In this document: positions 47,394 to 57,013 of the stretch, piece by piece | How the letters are laid out: each line of letters starts with the position of its first letter | How positions within the stretch are numbered: position 1 is the stretch's first letter | DNA from: Bacilli bacterium | GTDB lineage: Bacteria > Bacillota_I > Bacilli_A > RF39 > UBA660 | Reading direction: 5' to 3' | Length of the DNA stretch: 64,000 bases | Assembly (NCBI GenBank): GCA_017473105.1 | Contig: JAFUNE010000007.1 | Coordinates: forward strand, 1 to 64,000 | Notes under the pieces: generated by a model | Database searches by the model: none | What the model saw: only the letters and a program-made list of their open reading frames with translations | Told to the model about the DNA's origin: nothing | Made by a program: the position numbers and the translations under genes

Positions 47394-49178
47394 ATGGAAA
47401 GAGATAAGATAAAAAATTTTTGTATAATAGCACATATTGATCATGGTAAAAGTACATTAGCTGATAGAATATTAGATCTTTGTGGAGCAGTAACCGAAAG
47501 AGAAAAGAAAGCTCAAATACTAGATTCAATGGATTTAGAAAGAGAAAGAGGAATAACAATTAAATTAAATGCAGTTGAATTAGATTATAAAGGATATAAA
47601 CTACATTTAATAGATACACCAGGACATGTAGATTTTAGTTATGAAGTAAGTAGAAGTTTAGCAGCATGCGAAGGTGCGATATTAGTTGTAGATGCGACAC
47701 AAGGAATTGAAGCACAAACATTAGCAAATTTATATTTAGCACTAGATGCAAATTTAAAACTAATACCAGTAATTAATAAAATAGATTTACCAAATGCAAA
47801 TCCAGAAAAAGTAAAACAAGAATTAGTTGATACAATCGGATTTGATATGGATGAAATAATATGTTGTTCTGGAAAAACAGGAGAAGGTGTAGAAGAATTA
47901 CTAGACGCAGTAATTGAAAGAGTACCATCTCCAAAAAGCGAATCAAATAAATTAAGAGCGCTGATATTTGATAGCTACTTCGATCCATACAAAGGTGTTA
48001 TTATTTTAGTTAGAATTGTTGATGGTAACATTAAAGTAGGAGATAAAATAAAATTAATAAACTCAAATGCAACATATGAAGTACTAGAATTAGGTAAACA
48101 TACACCAAAAGAAAAGAAAACAAATATGTTAAGCAGTGGAGAAGTAGGTTTCTTAAGTGCATCAATAAAAAGTATAACTGAAGTAGAAGTAGGAGATACA
48201 ATTTGTCTTGAAAATGATGAAGTAGAAGCATTACCAGGATATAAGCCAATGAAACCAATGGTATTTTCTGGAATATACCCAGTTGATAGTTCAAAATATA
48301 ATCAACTAAAAGAAGCGCTTTTAAAATTAAAATTAAGTGATGCATCACTTATATTTGAACCAGAAACATCAATAGCATTAGGTTTTGGATTTAGATGTGG
48401 TTTCTTAGGACTTTTACATATGGAAATAATTCAAGAAAGAATTGAAAGAGAATTCAATATAGATATTATTGCAACATCACCAAGTGTTATTTATGAAGTT
48501 GTTTTAAGTGATGGAACAAGTGTAAAAATAGATAGCCCATCAAAAATGCCTGAACAAACAAAGGTATCTAAAGTACTAGAACCATATGTTTTAACTAATA
48601 TATATGTTCCAAGTGAGTATGTTGGGCCAATAATGGAATTATGCCAAGACAAAAGAGGTATTTATAAAACATTAAGTTACATTGATTCAACAAGAGTAAA
48701 TGTTACTTATGAAATACCATTAAGTGAAATTGTTTATGATTTTTTTGATAAATTAAAAAGTTATACAAAAGGGTATGCATCATTTGATTACGAATTTATA
48801 GGAAACAAAGAAAGTAAATTAGTTAAAATGGATATACTATTAAACGGTGAAATAGTTGATGCACTAAGTGTAATAGTTCATAAAGATTTTGCATACAAAA
48901 GAGGAAGTGTAGTTTGTAAAAACTTAAAGAAAATAATACCAAGACAAATGTTTCAAGTACCAATTCAAGCCGCTATAGGTTCAAAAATTATAGCTCGTGA
49001 AGATATATCAGCAATGAAGAAAAATGTACTTGCAAAATGTTATGGTGGAGACGTATCACGTAAAAGAAAATTATTAGAAAAACAAAAAGAAGGTAAGAAG
49101 AGAATGAAACAAGTAGGTAGCGTATCAATACCACAAGAAGCATTTCTTACAATACTTAGTACAGATCAAATGGAATAA
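47394..49178 (+). CDS. lepA: Elongation factor 4 (LepA)
   Basis: Ribosome-associated GTPase of 594 residues. [15 protein letters not shown] is G1, RERGITIK is the switch region, [12 protein letters not shown] is G3 and NKIDLPNA is G4. The LepA-specific C-terminal part includes [25 protein letters not shown] in two blocks. Length is standard. There is no Shine-Dalgarno sequence before the ATG. TATAAT ends 7 nt upstream, so the mRNA is probably leaderless. It converges with a 65-residue gene whose stop lies on the next base. Confidence 0.96.
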   Translation: MERDKIKNFCIIAHIDHGKSTLADRILDLCGAVTEREKKAQILDSMDLERERGITIKLNAVELDYKGYKLHLIDTPGHVDFSYEVSRSLAACEGAILVVDATQGIEAQTLANLYLALDANLKLIPVINKIDLPNANPEKVKQELVDTIGFDMDEIICCSGKTGEGVEELLDAVIERVPSPKSESNKLRALIFDSYFDPYKGVIILVRIVDGNIKVGDKIKLINSNATYEVLELGKHTPKEKKTNMLSSGEVGFLSASIKSITEVEVGDTICLENDEVEALPGYKPMKPMVFSGIYPVDSSKYNQLKEALLKLKLSDASLIFEPETSIALGFGFRCGFLGLLHMEIIQERIEREFNIDIIATSPSVIYEVVLSDGTSVKIDSPSKMPEQTKVSKVLEPYVLTNIYVPSEYVGPIMELCQDKRGIYKTLSYIDSTRVNVTYEIPLSEIVYDFFDKLKSYTKGYASFDYEFIGNKESKLVKMDILLNGEIVDALSVIVHKDFAYKRGSVVCKNLKKIIPRQMFQVPIQAAIGSKIIAREDISAMKKNVLAKCYGGDVSRKRKLLEKQKEGKKRMKQVGSVSIPQEAFLTILSTDQME

Positions 49179-49376
49179 TTATTTAAAGAAAGTAAGAGAA
49201 TCATTGTATTCGAGATTACTTTCTTTTTTTACGGATTCAATATTTTTAGGATTATCTTTTTTAGAAAAAATTGGTTTTATTTCTTTATAAACTGGAATTG
49301 TTTTTTTTAAAACATTTAAAACACTAGATGTACTTTTAGCAATAGAAGAAATATTAGAAATATTAAAGTATTTCAT
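49179..49376 (-). CDS. Small protein of unknown function (65 aa)
   Basis: A 65-residue protein starting MKYFNISNISSIAKSTSSVLNVLKK. An amphipathic N-terminal half and an IPVYKEIKPIFSK stretch vaguely recall the short core of YqfQ/VrrA-like proteins of Bacillus, but this is a weak resemblance. The minus-strand ATG at 49376 follows AGGTGATTTT, which decides the start over the longer frame. Its 3' end holds the lepA terminator hairpin. Function unknown. Confidence 0.5.
   Translation of the reverse strand: MKYFNISNISSIAKSTSSVLNVLKKTIPVYKEIKPIFSKKDNPKNIESVKKESNLEYNDSLTFFK
49185..49230 (+). terminator. Terminator of lepA, within the convergent small gene
   Basis: An 11-bp stem (AAAGAAAGTAA/TTACTTTCTTT) with an inner partial hairpin, followed by a T run. 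Confidence 0.75.
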
Positions 49377-49440
49377 AAAATCACCTATAATAATATATGT
49401 TAAAATTAAAAAAATGTATTTAAATTTATAAATATTATGG

Positions 49441-49446
49441 TATAAT
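49441..49446 (+). promoter_or_regulatory. Extended -10 promoter of the pilus platform gene
   Basis: TATAAT preceded by TGG; no -35 is apparent. Confidence 0.55.
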
Positions 49447-49502
49447 GTTTTATATAGGATAGAAGAGTTTTTGTTTGAGAACAAAATGTGAAGGGTGATA
49501 AA

Positions 49503-51020
49503 ATGAAAGATTTTTTTGGAAGTATAGGAGCAGGTTTAAAAGCAATATTTGTAGATGGTACAAAAGGCGTTGTTAAAGGTGCAAAAAAAGGGGCCGAAGT
49601 AACAAGAGAAATCATGGAAGATAAGCCAACAAATCCAAATGTTATAACTCCACAAAAGAAAGGTTTCATTGGAGAAACTAGAGATAAAATTCAAAAGTGG
49701 AATGATAGTAGACCATCAGTACAAAAGAAAAAACAAGAAGAAGAAGCAAAATTAGTTCCCCTTGTTTTAGATCCAGAAAAAGATGCTGTTAAATTTCCAA
49801 ACAAACAAATTTGGAACTACGTATGTAGAAATGAAAATGGAGTAGTCGAAAAAGGACAATTTGCTGCGTTTTCTAAGTTAGATGTTTACTCATATTTAAC
49901 AGATGAAAAGAAAATAGTTTATTCTATCGAAACAGACAAAATGACAAATTTTGTTCACGGAAATTCTGGAACATTCCAAACAAAAATCAAAACAAAAGAA
50001 CTTGTATTCTGGTTAGCACAATTATCTACTTATATTAAAGCAGGTATTCCATTAACTGACGCAGTAAAAGTTCTTACAAAACAAACTAAAAATAAAAATT
50101 ATAGTAAAATATATGAATGCGTTGTATACGAGTTAACAATGGGACAACCATTCTCAGAAGCATTACAAAGACAAGGAACTGCATTTCCTGCACTTTTGAT
50201 TAATATGATAAAATCTGCTGAAATGACAGGTAGTATTGAAGAAACATTAGATGAAATGAGTTCATATTATCAAGAAATGGAAGATATTAAAAAAGCAGTT
50301 GTAAGCGCAATGACATATCCAAGTTTCGTATTAATATTCGCTGGTGGTATTACAATATTTATGCTTGTATTTATCGTTCCAAAATTCGTAAGTGTTTACG
50401 ACTCAATGGGTAGTGATATACCTGCGATAACACAATTTACACTTTCGTTATCAGCATTCTTACAAAATAATTACTTAATATTAATATTAGCATTTATTGG
50501 TATAATTATATTATTTACAACACTTTACAAAAAAGTAAAAGCATTTAAGAAATTTGTACAAAATTTCTTAATGAAATTACCAGTAATAGGAAAATTGTTA
50601 ATATCAAAAGAAATGAGTATGTTTGCGAGAACATTTGCATCACTTCAAAAAAACAATGTATTACTAACAGATAGTATTGATATTCTTGCAAAGATTACAA
50701 GTAATGAAATTTATAAAGAATTAGAATTACGTACAATAGACAACTTAATTAAAGGTAACAAAATGAGTGAAACATTTAAAGATCACTGGGCAATTCCAGA
50801 TGTAGCATATTTTATGATTGTTACAGGAGAGTCAACAGGTGAACTTGCAGAAATGTTAGAAAAAGTTGCCGAATTCTATGCAAAAGAAGAAAAATCTTTA
50901 GTCGGAATGTTAAAAACGTTCATTGAACCAGTTATGATCATGTCATTAGCTGTAGTAGTAGGATTTATCTTAATCTCAGTATTAATTCCAATGTTTGGTA
51001 TTTATGGAGCTGTTGCATAA
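49503..51020 (+). CDS. Type II secretion/type IV pilus platform protein (PilC/GspF family)
   Basis: A 505-residue inner-membrane platform protein. The first 95 residues are an unusual extension with GTKGVVKGAKKG and a charged linker. A PilC N-domain follows (about 100-140), then two T2SF repeats, one from about 163 (LVFWLAQLSTYIKAGIPL, and later LINMIKSAEMTGSIEETL) and one from about 365 (MFARTFASLQKNNVLL, FMIVTGESTGELAEML). Three membrane segments are in the expected places. ATG 49503 follows AAGGGTGATA. It is followed by the prepilin peptidase gene 18 nt later and then the giant pilin. No PilB ATPase is in the window. Confidence 0.9.
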   Translation: MKDFFGSIGAGLKAIFVDGTKGVVKGAKKGAEVTREIMEDKPTNPNVITPQKKGFIGETRDKIQKWNDSRPSVQKKKQEEEAKLVPLVLDPEKDAVKFPNKQIWNYVCRNENGVVEKGQFAAFSKLDVYSYLTDEKKIVYSIETDKMTNFVHGNSGTFQTKIKTKELVFWLAQLSTYIKAGIPLTDAVKVLTKQTKNKNYSKIYECVVYELTMGQPFSEALQRQGTAFPALLINMIKSAEMTGSIEETLDEMSSYYQEMEDIKKAVVSAMTYPSFVLIFAGGITIFMLVFIVPKFVSVYDSMGSDIPAITQFTLSLSAFLQNNYLILILAFIGIIILFTTLYKKVKAFKKFVQNFLMKLPVIGKLLISKEMSMFARTFASLQKNNVLLTDSIDILAKITSNEIYKELELRTIDNLIKGNKMSETFKDHWAIPDVAYFMIVTGESTGELAEMLEKVAEFYAKEEKSLVGMLKTFIEPVMIMSLAVVVGFILISVLIPMFGIYGAVA

Positions 51021-51038
51021 AAATAGGGGGAGATTATT

Positions 51039-51806
51039 ATGGAATTTATAATAGGCTTATGGATAACATGTATCGGTGCAATCCTAGGAAGTTTCCTAGG
51101 ATGCATGGGATATAGAATTCCTAATAAAATAAAAACTACTTACCCAAGTAGTTTTTGCTCTTCATGCAAGAAATCATTAAAATGGTATATGAATATTCCA
51201 ATTATCTCATATTTATTTTTAAGAGGAAAATGTGCATATTGTAAAAAGAAAATAGGAATAATATATTTTTTATGTGAAGTCTTAGGAGCAGGATTATTTT
51301 TAGGAAGTTATTTGTTATTTGGATTCACTGAAAAGTTTTTCTTGCTAATAATACTTACAAGTGCACTAATAGTAACAATTGTAAGTGATTTCTTATATTA
51401 TTATATATCAGATAGAGTACTTGTAATGAGTTACTTATCTATAATAGTTGTATATCTAGCATTTAGAAGTTATGATGAGTTAATTAGTTATATTGTAGCA
51501 TCAGTAGTTATATTTTTAGTGATGATGGGAATAAAATTTGTAGGAAATCAATTATTTAAAAAAGAGTCACTTGGTGATGGAGATATAAAACTAATGGCTG
51601 TATTAGGTTTATCGCTTGGATTACTTAACAGTTTTGTTTCATTATTTGTATCATCATGTATAGCTCTAATTTATTCATTAATAATATTATCAAAAAATAA
51701 AGAAGGCATTATTCCATTTGGACCATTTCTAATTATGGGTTCAATGATTGTGATTTCATTATCAAATTATATAGAACCATTTCTAATAAAATTTTTATCA
51801 TTATGA
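51039..51806 (+). CDS. Prepilin peptidase (PilD/ComC family)
   Basis: A 255-residue membrane aspartic protease that cleaves and can N-methylate class III prepilins. The N-terminal GSFLGCMGYRIP and the zinc-binding CSSC/CAYC pairs with IPIISYLFLRGKC between them are present. VSDFLYYYISD holds the first active-site Asp and LGDGDIKLMAVLG the second. Hydrophobic segments match the family. It is placed between the platform gene and the giant pilin, and would process all three KKG-FTLxE pilins in the window. Ribosome site AGGGGGAG. Confidence 0.93.
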   Translation: MEFIIGLWITCIGAILGSFLGCMGYRIPNKIKTTYPSSFCSSCKKSLKWYMNIPIISYLFLRGKCAYCKKKIGIIYFLCEVLGAGLFLGSYLLFGFTEKFFLLIILTSALIVTIVSDFLYYYISDRVLVMSYLSIIVVYLAFRSYDELISYIVASVVIFLVMMGIKFVGNQLFKKESLGDGDIKLMAVLGLSLGLLNSFVSLFVSSCIALIYSLIILSKNKEGIIPFGPFLIMGSMIVISLSNYIEPFLIKFLSL

Positions 51807-51829
51807 GAGACAAAAAGTCTCTTTTTTTA
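51806..51829 (+). terminator. Terminator of the platform-peptidase operon
   Basis: A 6-bp stem (AGAGAC/GTCTCT) with an A5 loop and a T7 tail. Confidence 0.8.
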
Positions 51830-51866
51830 TAAAAAAATATGATAAAATAGTATAGTAGGTGATAAT

Positions 51867-54800
51867 ATGAAAAGTAAAAAAGGATTTACATTAGTGGAAC
51901 TAATTGCAACAATTGCAATACTTTCAATTATAGTTTTAATTTCTGCACCTAGTGTAATCAAGAGTTTTAATAAAAGTAGAATTCAGGCAATGGCAATACA
52001 AGAAAATAAACTTATTGAAACAGGTGAAGTACTCCTTGATGATTTTTGTAGAGATGCTATTGATGATTCATACAAAGAACAATGTGAAGTATATTATCAA
52101 GAACTTGTGTTATCTAATGAAGAAAAAGAAAATAATAAAGATATACTAAATAAAAATAAAATATACAAATATATTTGTGTAGATGACATGAAAAAATTAA
52201 ATTATTACACCGAAGATTTAAAATTTTCAGGAACACCATGTCAAGGTGTTGTTGTTTATGAAATAGATTATTATACAAATAGACAAACAGATGCTTATTC
52301 ATATATAAAATGTGAAGATGCATACAAAACACAGAATAGAAACGAAAAGTTAGAAAACTTATTTCAAAATTGTTTTGATGAATATAGAAGTGATGAAAAT
52401 TATAATAAAACATACACTGTAACAATAAAACATGTTGAAAATGATCTTGGTGGTATGGAAATAAAACCAAGAGAAACAAAAGTGTTAAAAGGAGAAGATT
52501 ATAATAAAGATATAATTTTTTCTATAAAAACAATTCCACATGAAAGAAACGGAAACACATATTATAGTGCACTTAATAAAGGTGGAAAAGACATAGAATA
52601 TGATGATACAAGAAAAGAAAATGGATTAAAAATATATGATATAAAAAAATTACCACAAGAAAACTTAACAATAAGCATAGTTTATTCTGTTCAAAAACAT
52701 AACGTTATAACAAATTATTATAGATATTCACCTGGTGGTCTTGCAAAAAATCATAACAACGAAAAAATGAATTCAAAAGAACAAACAACATTAACTGGAT
52801 TTACATATGAAACAGTTACTGTAGATGCTCCAAAAACTATAACAGATAAAGTTGATGGAAAAGATGAATTATTTAATTTAGCTTATGCTTACATAGACGA
52901 TGAACAAATGTCACTTCCATTTAATAAAAATGTAGATATTGGAAGAGTTGATAAAAATGTTGAACTTGTATATCAAAGAGATGCATTTAATATAACATAT
53001 GATAATAAGGGTGGTTCTGGATGTGAAAAAGGAAGAACTAAATTTAATAAAGAATATGGTACTTTATGTGAACCAACAAGAAAAGGTTATACATTTAAAG
53101 GATGGAGTTTAACAGACGGTGGACAAAAATTGGCATCAACAGATATAAATGAAAACTATCATGATTTAACTCTTTATGCTTTATGGGAAGCAAACAAATA
53201 TACAATTACTTATCACATTGGAAATGCTAGTTCAACTGTGGGAACAAAAGTTGTAAAAACAAAAACATGTACATTTGATCAAATATGTACATTAGATACA
53301 TTCTCAACATTAGGAATAGTGTTCCCATATAGTAAAGAGGATGAAAGTGCAAATGGAGCAAAAAATTATGGATGGAGTTTTCATGCATGGAGCACATCAA
53401 AAGATATAAAACCAAATTCTAGTAATATATTTGATACAAAATACACTGATGGACAATCATTTAAATATTTAATTGATGGAAATATAAATTTATATGCAAT
53501 TGGAAAAAGAAATCTACATATAAATGGAGGAGTTGCTCCAACTAAATCATATTCTGAACCAATACAGTATTGGAATCCATATGGAACGAGTGATACATAT
53601 CTAACACAAGTAAGTTTACCAAACGCACAAAATATATCAGGTTGGACATTTATAGGATTTAGATGTGGAGACGACACAGCAGATTCAAATGTGACACTTG
53701 CAGCAAATTTAGCAGGAACTAAATATAAGGTTCCATACAATAAGTATCCATATACAAGAAGTGTATATCAAAGAACATTAACTGTTAAATATAATGCAAA
53801 TGGAGGTTCAGGAACAACTGCAAGTCATACAGGTACACAATACTATAATTCAGGATATGGAAGTGGCGGAGCAAACAAAGGAGCGAACGTATCACAAACT
53901 AACTTTACTCTAAAAGCGAATGCATTTACATATGCAGGCTATGATTTTACTAAATGGGCTGCAGGTTCTAAAACAGGAACAAAATATTCAGCAGGTTCAA
54001 CTTATTCAATGAAACCGGCAGTAACCAGTACTTCAATAACAACAACGATGTATGCAATATGGGATTCTAAAACATATACAATTACATATTATATAGGAAA
54101 TGCATCATCAACAGCAGGAGCGACAGCAGTAGGTTCATCAACATGTGATTACAAAGAAAGTTGTACGCTAAAAGCGTTTACATCACTTAGTAAAGTATTC
54201 CCATATAGTTCGCAAGACACAGGAAAAAATAATTATGGATGGAGTTTTTATGGTTGGACAACAAGTACATCTAGTTTAACAAGAAATTATGCAAACTCCG
54301 CAACATTTACATATAATACAGTTGGAAATATAAAATTGTATGCAATTGGCTCAAGAAATATAAACTTTAATAGTGGTGAAAGTCCTAAATCACCAACTAA
54401 AGTAACACAATATTGGAATCCATATGGTACATCTGGTACATATTTATCAGAAGTGACAATACCATCACCAACATCTATATCTGGATGGACATTCATAGGA
54501 TATAAAGGTGGGTCAAATGAAGCAAACTCAAGTGTAACACTAAGTTCAAGTTTAGTTGGAAAGTCACACGAAGTACCATATAATGCATGGCCTCAAACAC
54601 GAGGTGTTTATAAACGAACATTGACAGTCTCATATAATGCAAACGGAGGAACAGGAACAACATCAAGTCAAACAGGAACACAATATTATAATACTGGATA
54701 TGGAAATGGAACATCAAACACTGGTGCTACTTTATCAAGTACATCATTTACACTTGCAAGTAATGCATTTACAAAATCAGGATATGCATTTAGTAAATGG

Positions 54801-55850
54801 GCAGAAAGCTCAGCAAGTGGAACAAAATATTCAGCTGGTTCAACATATACAATGAATCCAACATTAAAAAGCACGGCAACAACAAAAACTATGTATGCAA
54901 CTTGGACAGATAATACTGCACCAACAACTCCTACATATGCAGCTAAATTTACAAGTGGAAATACAGCATACACATCAGGAAGTTGGACAAATAAAGAAGT
55001 TTATACAACAATCACTTCTACTGATGCAGGAAGTGGAGTTGCAAAAATACAGTACTCAAACGACAAGTCATCATGGTCAACACTAACACTTGCAAAAAGT
55101 GGAGGAATAACAAAGAGTGGAACAACATTTACAGGAAGCGAAGTGTGGAGCGTTACTAATGGTAGAAATGAAACAATATATTTTAGAGCATGTGATGCAT
55201 CAAATAACTGTTCAAGCGCTTCAAGTGCATATACTATAAAATATGATACAGCTGCTCCAACATGTAGCGTAGGTAAATCAGGAACGCTTAGTGCAGATAA
55301 GACATATTATGTATCATCCGTAACATTATCACTTACAAAAAATGATACAGGTGGTAGTGGACTAAAGAGTTACGGATTAGCTAATTCAAGCACAGTAAAT
55401 TACAATAGTAAAACATCTGGTACACAAGGCAATTCAGCAAGTGGAGTAACATGGTACGGATTTGTTGCAGACAATGCAGGAAATACAGCAACATGTAATA
55501 GTGGAAAAGTTGTAGTAAAATCAACTCCACCAAGAATCGAATTCTCATTAAGTGGTTCAACATCAACAGCAACATGTTATGATGGTGAAACTGGAACTAA
55601 AATAGGAACAAATACAAAGAGTGTAGGAAACAGTACACATACATATACTTGTACAGATAGTAGTGGATTAAGTACAACATGTTCACAAGATTATAAATCA
55701 GAAACACATACAAGTACAGGAGAATATAGTTGCGCATGTACAGGATGTTGTGGAACATGTACATCAGGATGGTGTTATTGCTGTTGTAATTATTGCGGCA
55801 CATCGTCATATACTGTAGTATCAAAATCTGGAGATTCTTATTGCAATTAA
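51867..55850 (+). CDS. Giant type IV pilin-adhesin with InlB repeats, Ig-like and Cys-rich domains
   Basis: A 1327-residue protein with the leader MKSKKG followed by FTLVELIATIAILSIIV. The pilin helix runs to about 60, then comes a globular region with six or more Cys (to about 190). Listeria-Bacteroides (InlB B) repeats start at about 385 (GYTFKGWS). A near-duplicate pair of 288 and 277 residues covers 445-1013 and contains further GYDFTKW-type repeats. Two Ig-like domains follow at about 1015-1230 (one DAGSGVAKIQYS, one GSGLKSYG). The end (about 1283-1327) is Cys-rich with CACTGCCGTC and CYCCCNYC. AGGTGAT is the ribosome site. This is many times the length of a usual pilin, so a tip adhesin is the likely role. 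Confidence 0.85.
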   Translation: MKSKKGFTLVELIATIAILSIIVLISAPSVIKSFNKSRIQAMAIQENKLIETGEVLLDDFCRDAIDDSYKEQCEVYYQELVLSNEEKENNKDILNKNKIYKYICVDDMKKLNYYTEDLKFSGTPCQGVVVYEIDYYTNRQTDAYSYIKCEDAYKTQNRNEKLENLFQNCFDEYRSDENYNKTYTVTIKHVENDLGGMEIKPRETKVLKGEDYNKDIIFSIKTIPHERNGNTYYSALNKGGKDIEYDDTRKENGLKIYDIKKLPQENLTISIVYSVQKHNVITNYYRYSPGGLAKNHNNEKMNSKEQTTLTGFTYETVTVDAPKTITDKVDGKDELFNLAYAYIDDEQMSLPFNKNVDIGRVDKNVELVYQRDAFNITYDNKGGSGCEKGRTKFNKEYGTLCEPTRKGYTFKGWSLTDGGQKLASTDINENYHDLTLYALWEANKYTITYHIGNASSTVGTKVVKTKTCTFDQICTLDTFSTLGIVFPYSKEDESANGAKNYGWSFHAWSTSKDIKPNSSNIFDTKYTDGQSFKYLIDGNINLYAIGKRNLHINGGVAPTKSYSEPIQYWNPYGTSDTYLTQVSLPNAQNISGWTFIGFRCGDDTADSNVTLAANLAGTKYKVPYNKYPYTRSVYQRTLTVKYNANGGSGTTASHTGTQYYNSGYGSGGANKGANVSQTNFTLKANAFTYAGYDFTKWAAGSKTGTKYSAGSTYSMKPAVTSTSITTTMYAIWDSKTYTITYYIGNASSTAGATAVGSSTCDYKESCTLKAFTSLSKVFPYSSQDTGKNNYGWSFYGWTTSTSSLTRNYANSATFTYNTVGNIKLYAIGSRNINFNSGESPKSPTKVTQYWNPYGTSGTYLSEVTIPSPTSISGWTFIGYKGGSNEANSSVTLSSSLVGKSHEVPYNAWPQTRGVYKRTLTVSYNANGGTGTTSSQTGTQYYNTGYGNGTSNTGATLSSTSFTLASNAFTKSGYAFSKWAESSASGTKYSAGSTYTMNPTLKSTATTKTMYATWTDNTAPTTPTYAAKFTSGNTAYTSGSWTNKEVYTTITSTDAGSGVAKIQYSNDKSSWSTLTLAKSGGITKSGTTFTGSEVWSVTNGRNETIYFRACDASNNCSSASSAYTIKYDTAAPTCSVGKSGTLSADKTYYVSSVTLSLTKNDTGGSGLKSYGLANSSTVNYNSKTSGTQGNSASGVTWYGFVADNAGNTATCNSGKVVVKSTPPRIEFSLSGSTSTATCYDGETGTKIGTNTKSVGNSTHTYTCTDSSGLSTTCSQDYKSETHTSTGEYSCACTGCCGTCTSGWCYCCCNYCGTSSYTVVSKSGDSYCN
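53199..54062 (+). repeat. First copy of a large tandem duplication in the giant pilin gene
   Basis: Codes residues 445-732, beginning Y-T-I-T-Y-H-I-G and ending M-Y-A-I-W. It is matched block by block by 54075-54905. Confidence 0.85.
54075..54905 (+). repeat. Second copy of the large tandem duplication
   Basis: Codes residues 737-1013, beginning Y-T-I-T-Y-Y-I-G and ending M-Y-A-T-W. Shared blocks include QYWNPYGTS, SGWTFIG and TGTQYYN. It is 11 codons shorter than copy one. Confidence 0.85.
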
Positions 55851-55882
55851 AAAAGTAAATAGATTTTTCTATTTACTTTTTA
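55849..55882. terminator. Bidirectional terminator of the giant pilin and L,D-transpeptidase genes
   Basis: A long perfect stem (AAAAAGTAAATAGA/TCTATTTACTTTTT) with a short T loop, functional in both directions. It overlaps the stop codons of both genes. Confidence 0.85.
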
Positions 55883-56881
55883 TTTATGTATTAAAACAGG
55901 CATTCCAATATAACAATTTTGTTCAATAACAACAACATCTTCTTCTTTCATATTGCTGCAACCATTAGAACCAGCAACTATATAACGTTCTTTATCTTCG
56001 TATTCCCAATCTTCTCTCCAATTAGCATCATGAAATCCTTCACCATCCCAATTAAATAAAATAAAATATTTAGATTTTTTACCACCCTCAAAAGTAACAT
56101 CGTAAGATTTTGAATAAACTTGAGAGATTCCCAAGTTAGTTCCATGAGTAGTTCCTTTATTAGGATGACCTGTAATAGTATCTGCTTCTAAAATTAATTC
56201 ACCATCAATATACATATAAACTTTTTGTTCTGAAATATCAAGTTCAAGATGTGAATCAGCTATTTTTTTAATTTCATCTTTTTTTACATAAAATGTTTGA
56301 TCATAAAATGAGACAAAATAGTATTCATTATACTCATCTAATATTAATACTTTTTGATATTGAGTTAAAGTACCCTCAACATTACCATTTATATCATAAA
56401 CACTAATATTATATGGAGCATAAGCAAAATTATAATAATAAGTATTTCTGTCTGGAACACTATAAGGAGCTCCAGCTAATATTTGATCAACACGCCTTGC
56501 AACTTCATCATAATCAAATCCTTGAGCAATAACTGCATCAATCCTAGATTGACCACTTCCATATTTATTACCAATAATTTCAAGAGATATTTCATCTATA
56601 GTTTTAACAGGTTCTGTTTCAACAACAACTTCTTCAGTAACGTTTGGTTCAGTTTCTATAGGTACAGTCTCAATAATTTCTTCTGTAGGAATTATTGTTT
56701 CAGTAGTAGTACCAATTGTTTCTTCTATAATCTCTTCTAGAGTTTCATTTTTATTTTCTTCCATACTAATTACTTCATTTTCAACTTCATCTTCATTATT
56801 CTTGATTTTAGAGCAACCATAAAATGATGAACTTAAAAATAAATATAATGCTAGTAAAAATGCATTAGTTTTTCTTTTCAT
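55880..56881 (-). CDS. Lipid-anchored L,D-transpeptidase with CW_7-like and SH3-like domains
   Basis: A 333-residue secreted protein. A signal peptide ends at a possible lipobox Cys23 (SSFYGC). A Glu/Thr/Pro-rich linker follows (30-95). A CW_7 (Cpl-7)-like wall-binding motif is at about 97-137 (GNKYGSGQSR and GFDYDEVARRV). An SH3-like domain is at about 140-205. The YkuD catalytic domain begins at about 210, with DISEQKVYMYIDG, GFHDANW and the catalytic SNGC. L,D-transpeptidases make 3-3 cross-links or attach proteins. The minus-strand ATG at 56881 follows AGAGGTG; the longer frame is rejected. The YkuD motif reads SNGCSN where many have SHGCVR. Confidence 0.85.
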   Translation of the reverse strand: MKRKTNAFLLALYLFLSSSFYGCSKIKNNEDEVENEVISMEENKNETLEEIIEETIGTTTETIIPTEEIIETVPIETEPNVTEEVVVETEPVKTIDEISLEIIGNKYGSGQSRIDAVIAQGFDYDEVARRVDQILAGAPYSVPDRNTYYYNFAYAPYNISVYDINGNVEGTLTQYQKVLILDEYNEYYFVSFYDQTFYVKKDEIKKIADSHLELDISEQKVYMYIDGELILEADTITGHPNKGTTHGTNLGISQVYSKSYDVTFEGGKKSKYFILFNWDGEGFHDANWREDWEYEDKERYIVAGSNGCSNMKEEDVVVIEQNCYIGMPVLIHK

Positions 56882-56978
56882 AGTAAAACACCTCTTGTGA
56901 GAAATTATTATAAACAAATAAGTAATTTATGTAAAGAAAAAATAATTATAATCAAAATAAAGTAAAAAATAAATATCA

Positions 56979-57007
56979 TTGACAAAAATAAAATAAAGAT
57001 TTATAAT
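56979..57007 (+). promoter_or_regulatory. Perfect consensus promoter of the ileS T-box
   Basis: TTGACA (56979-56984), a 17-bp spacer, and TATAAT (57002-57007). No TGn extension. Transcription should start near 57014. Confidence 0.88.
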
Positions 57008-57013
57008 TTACCT

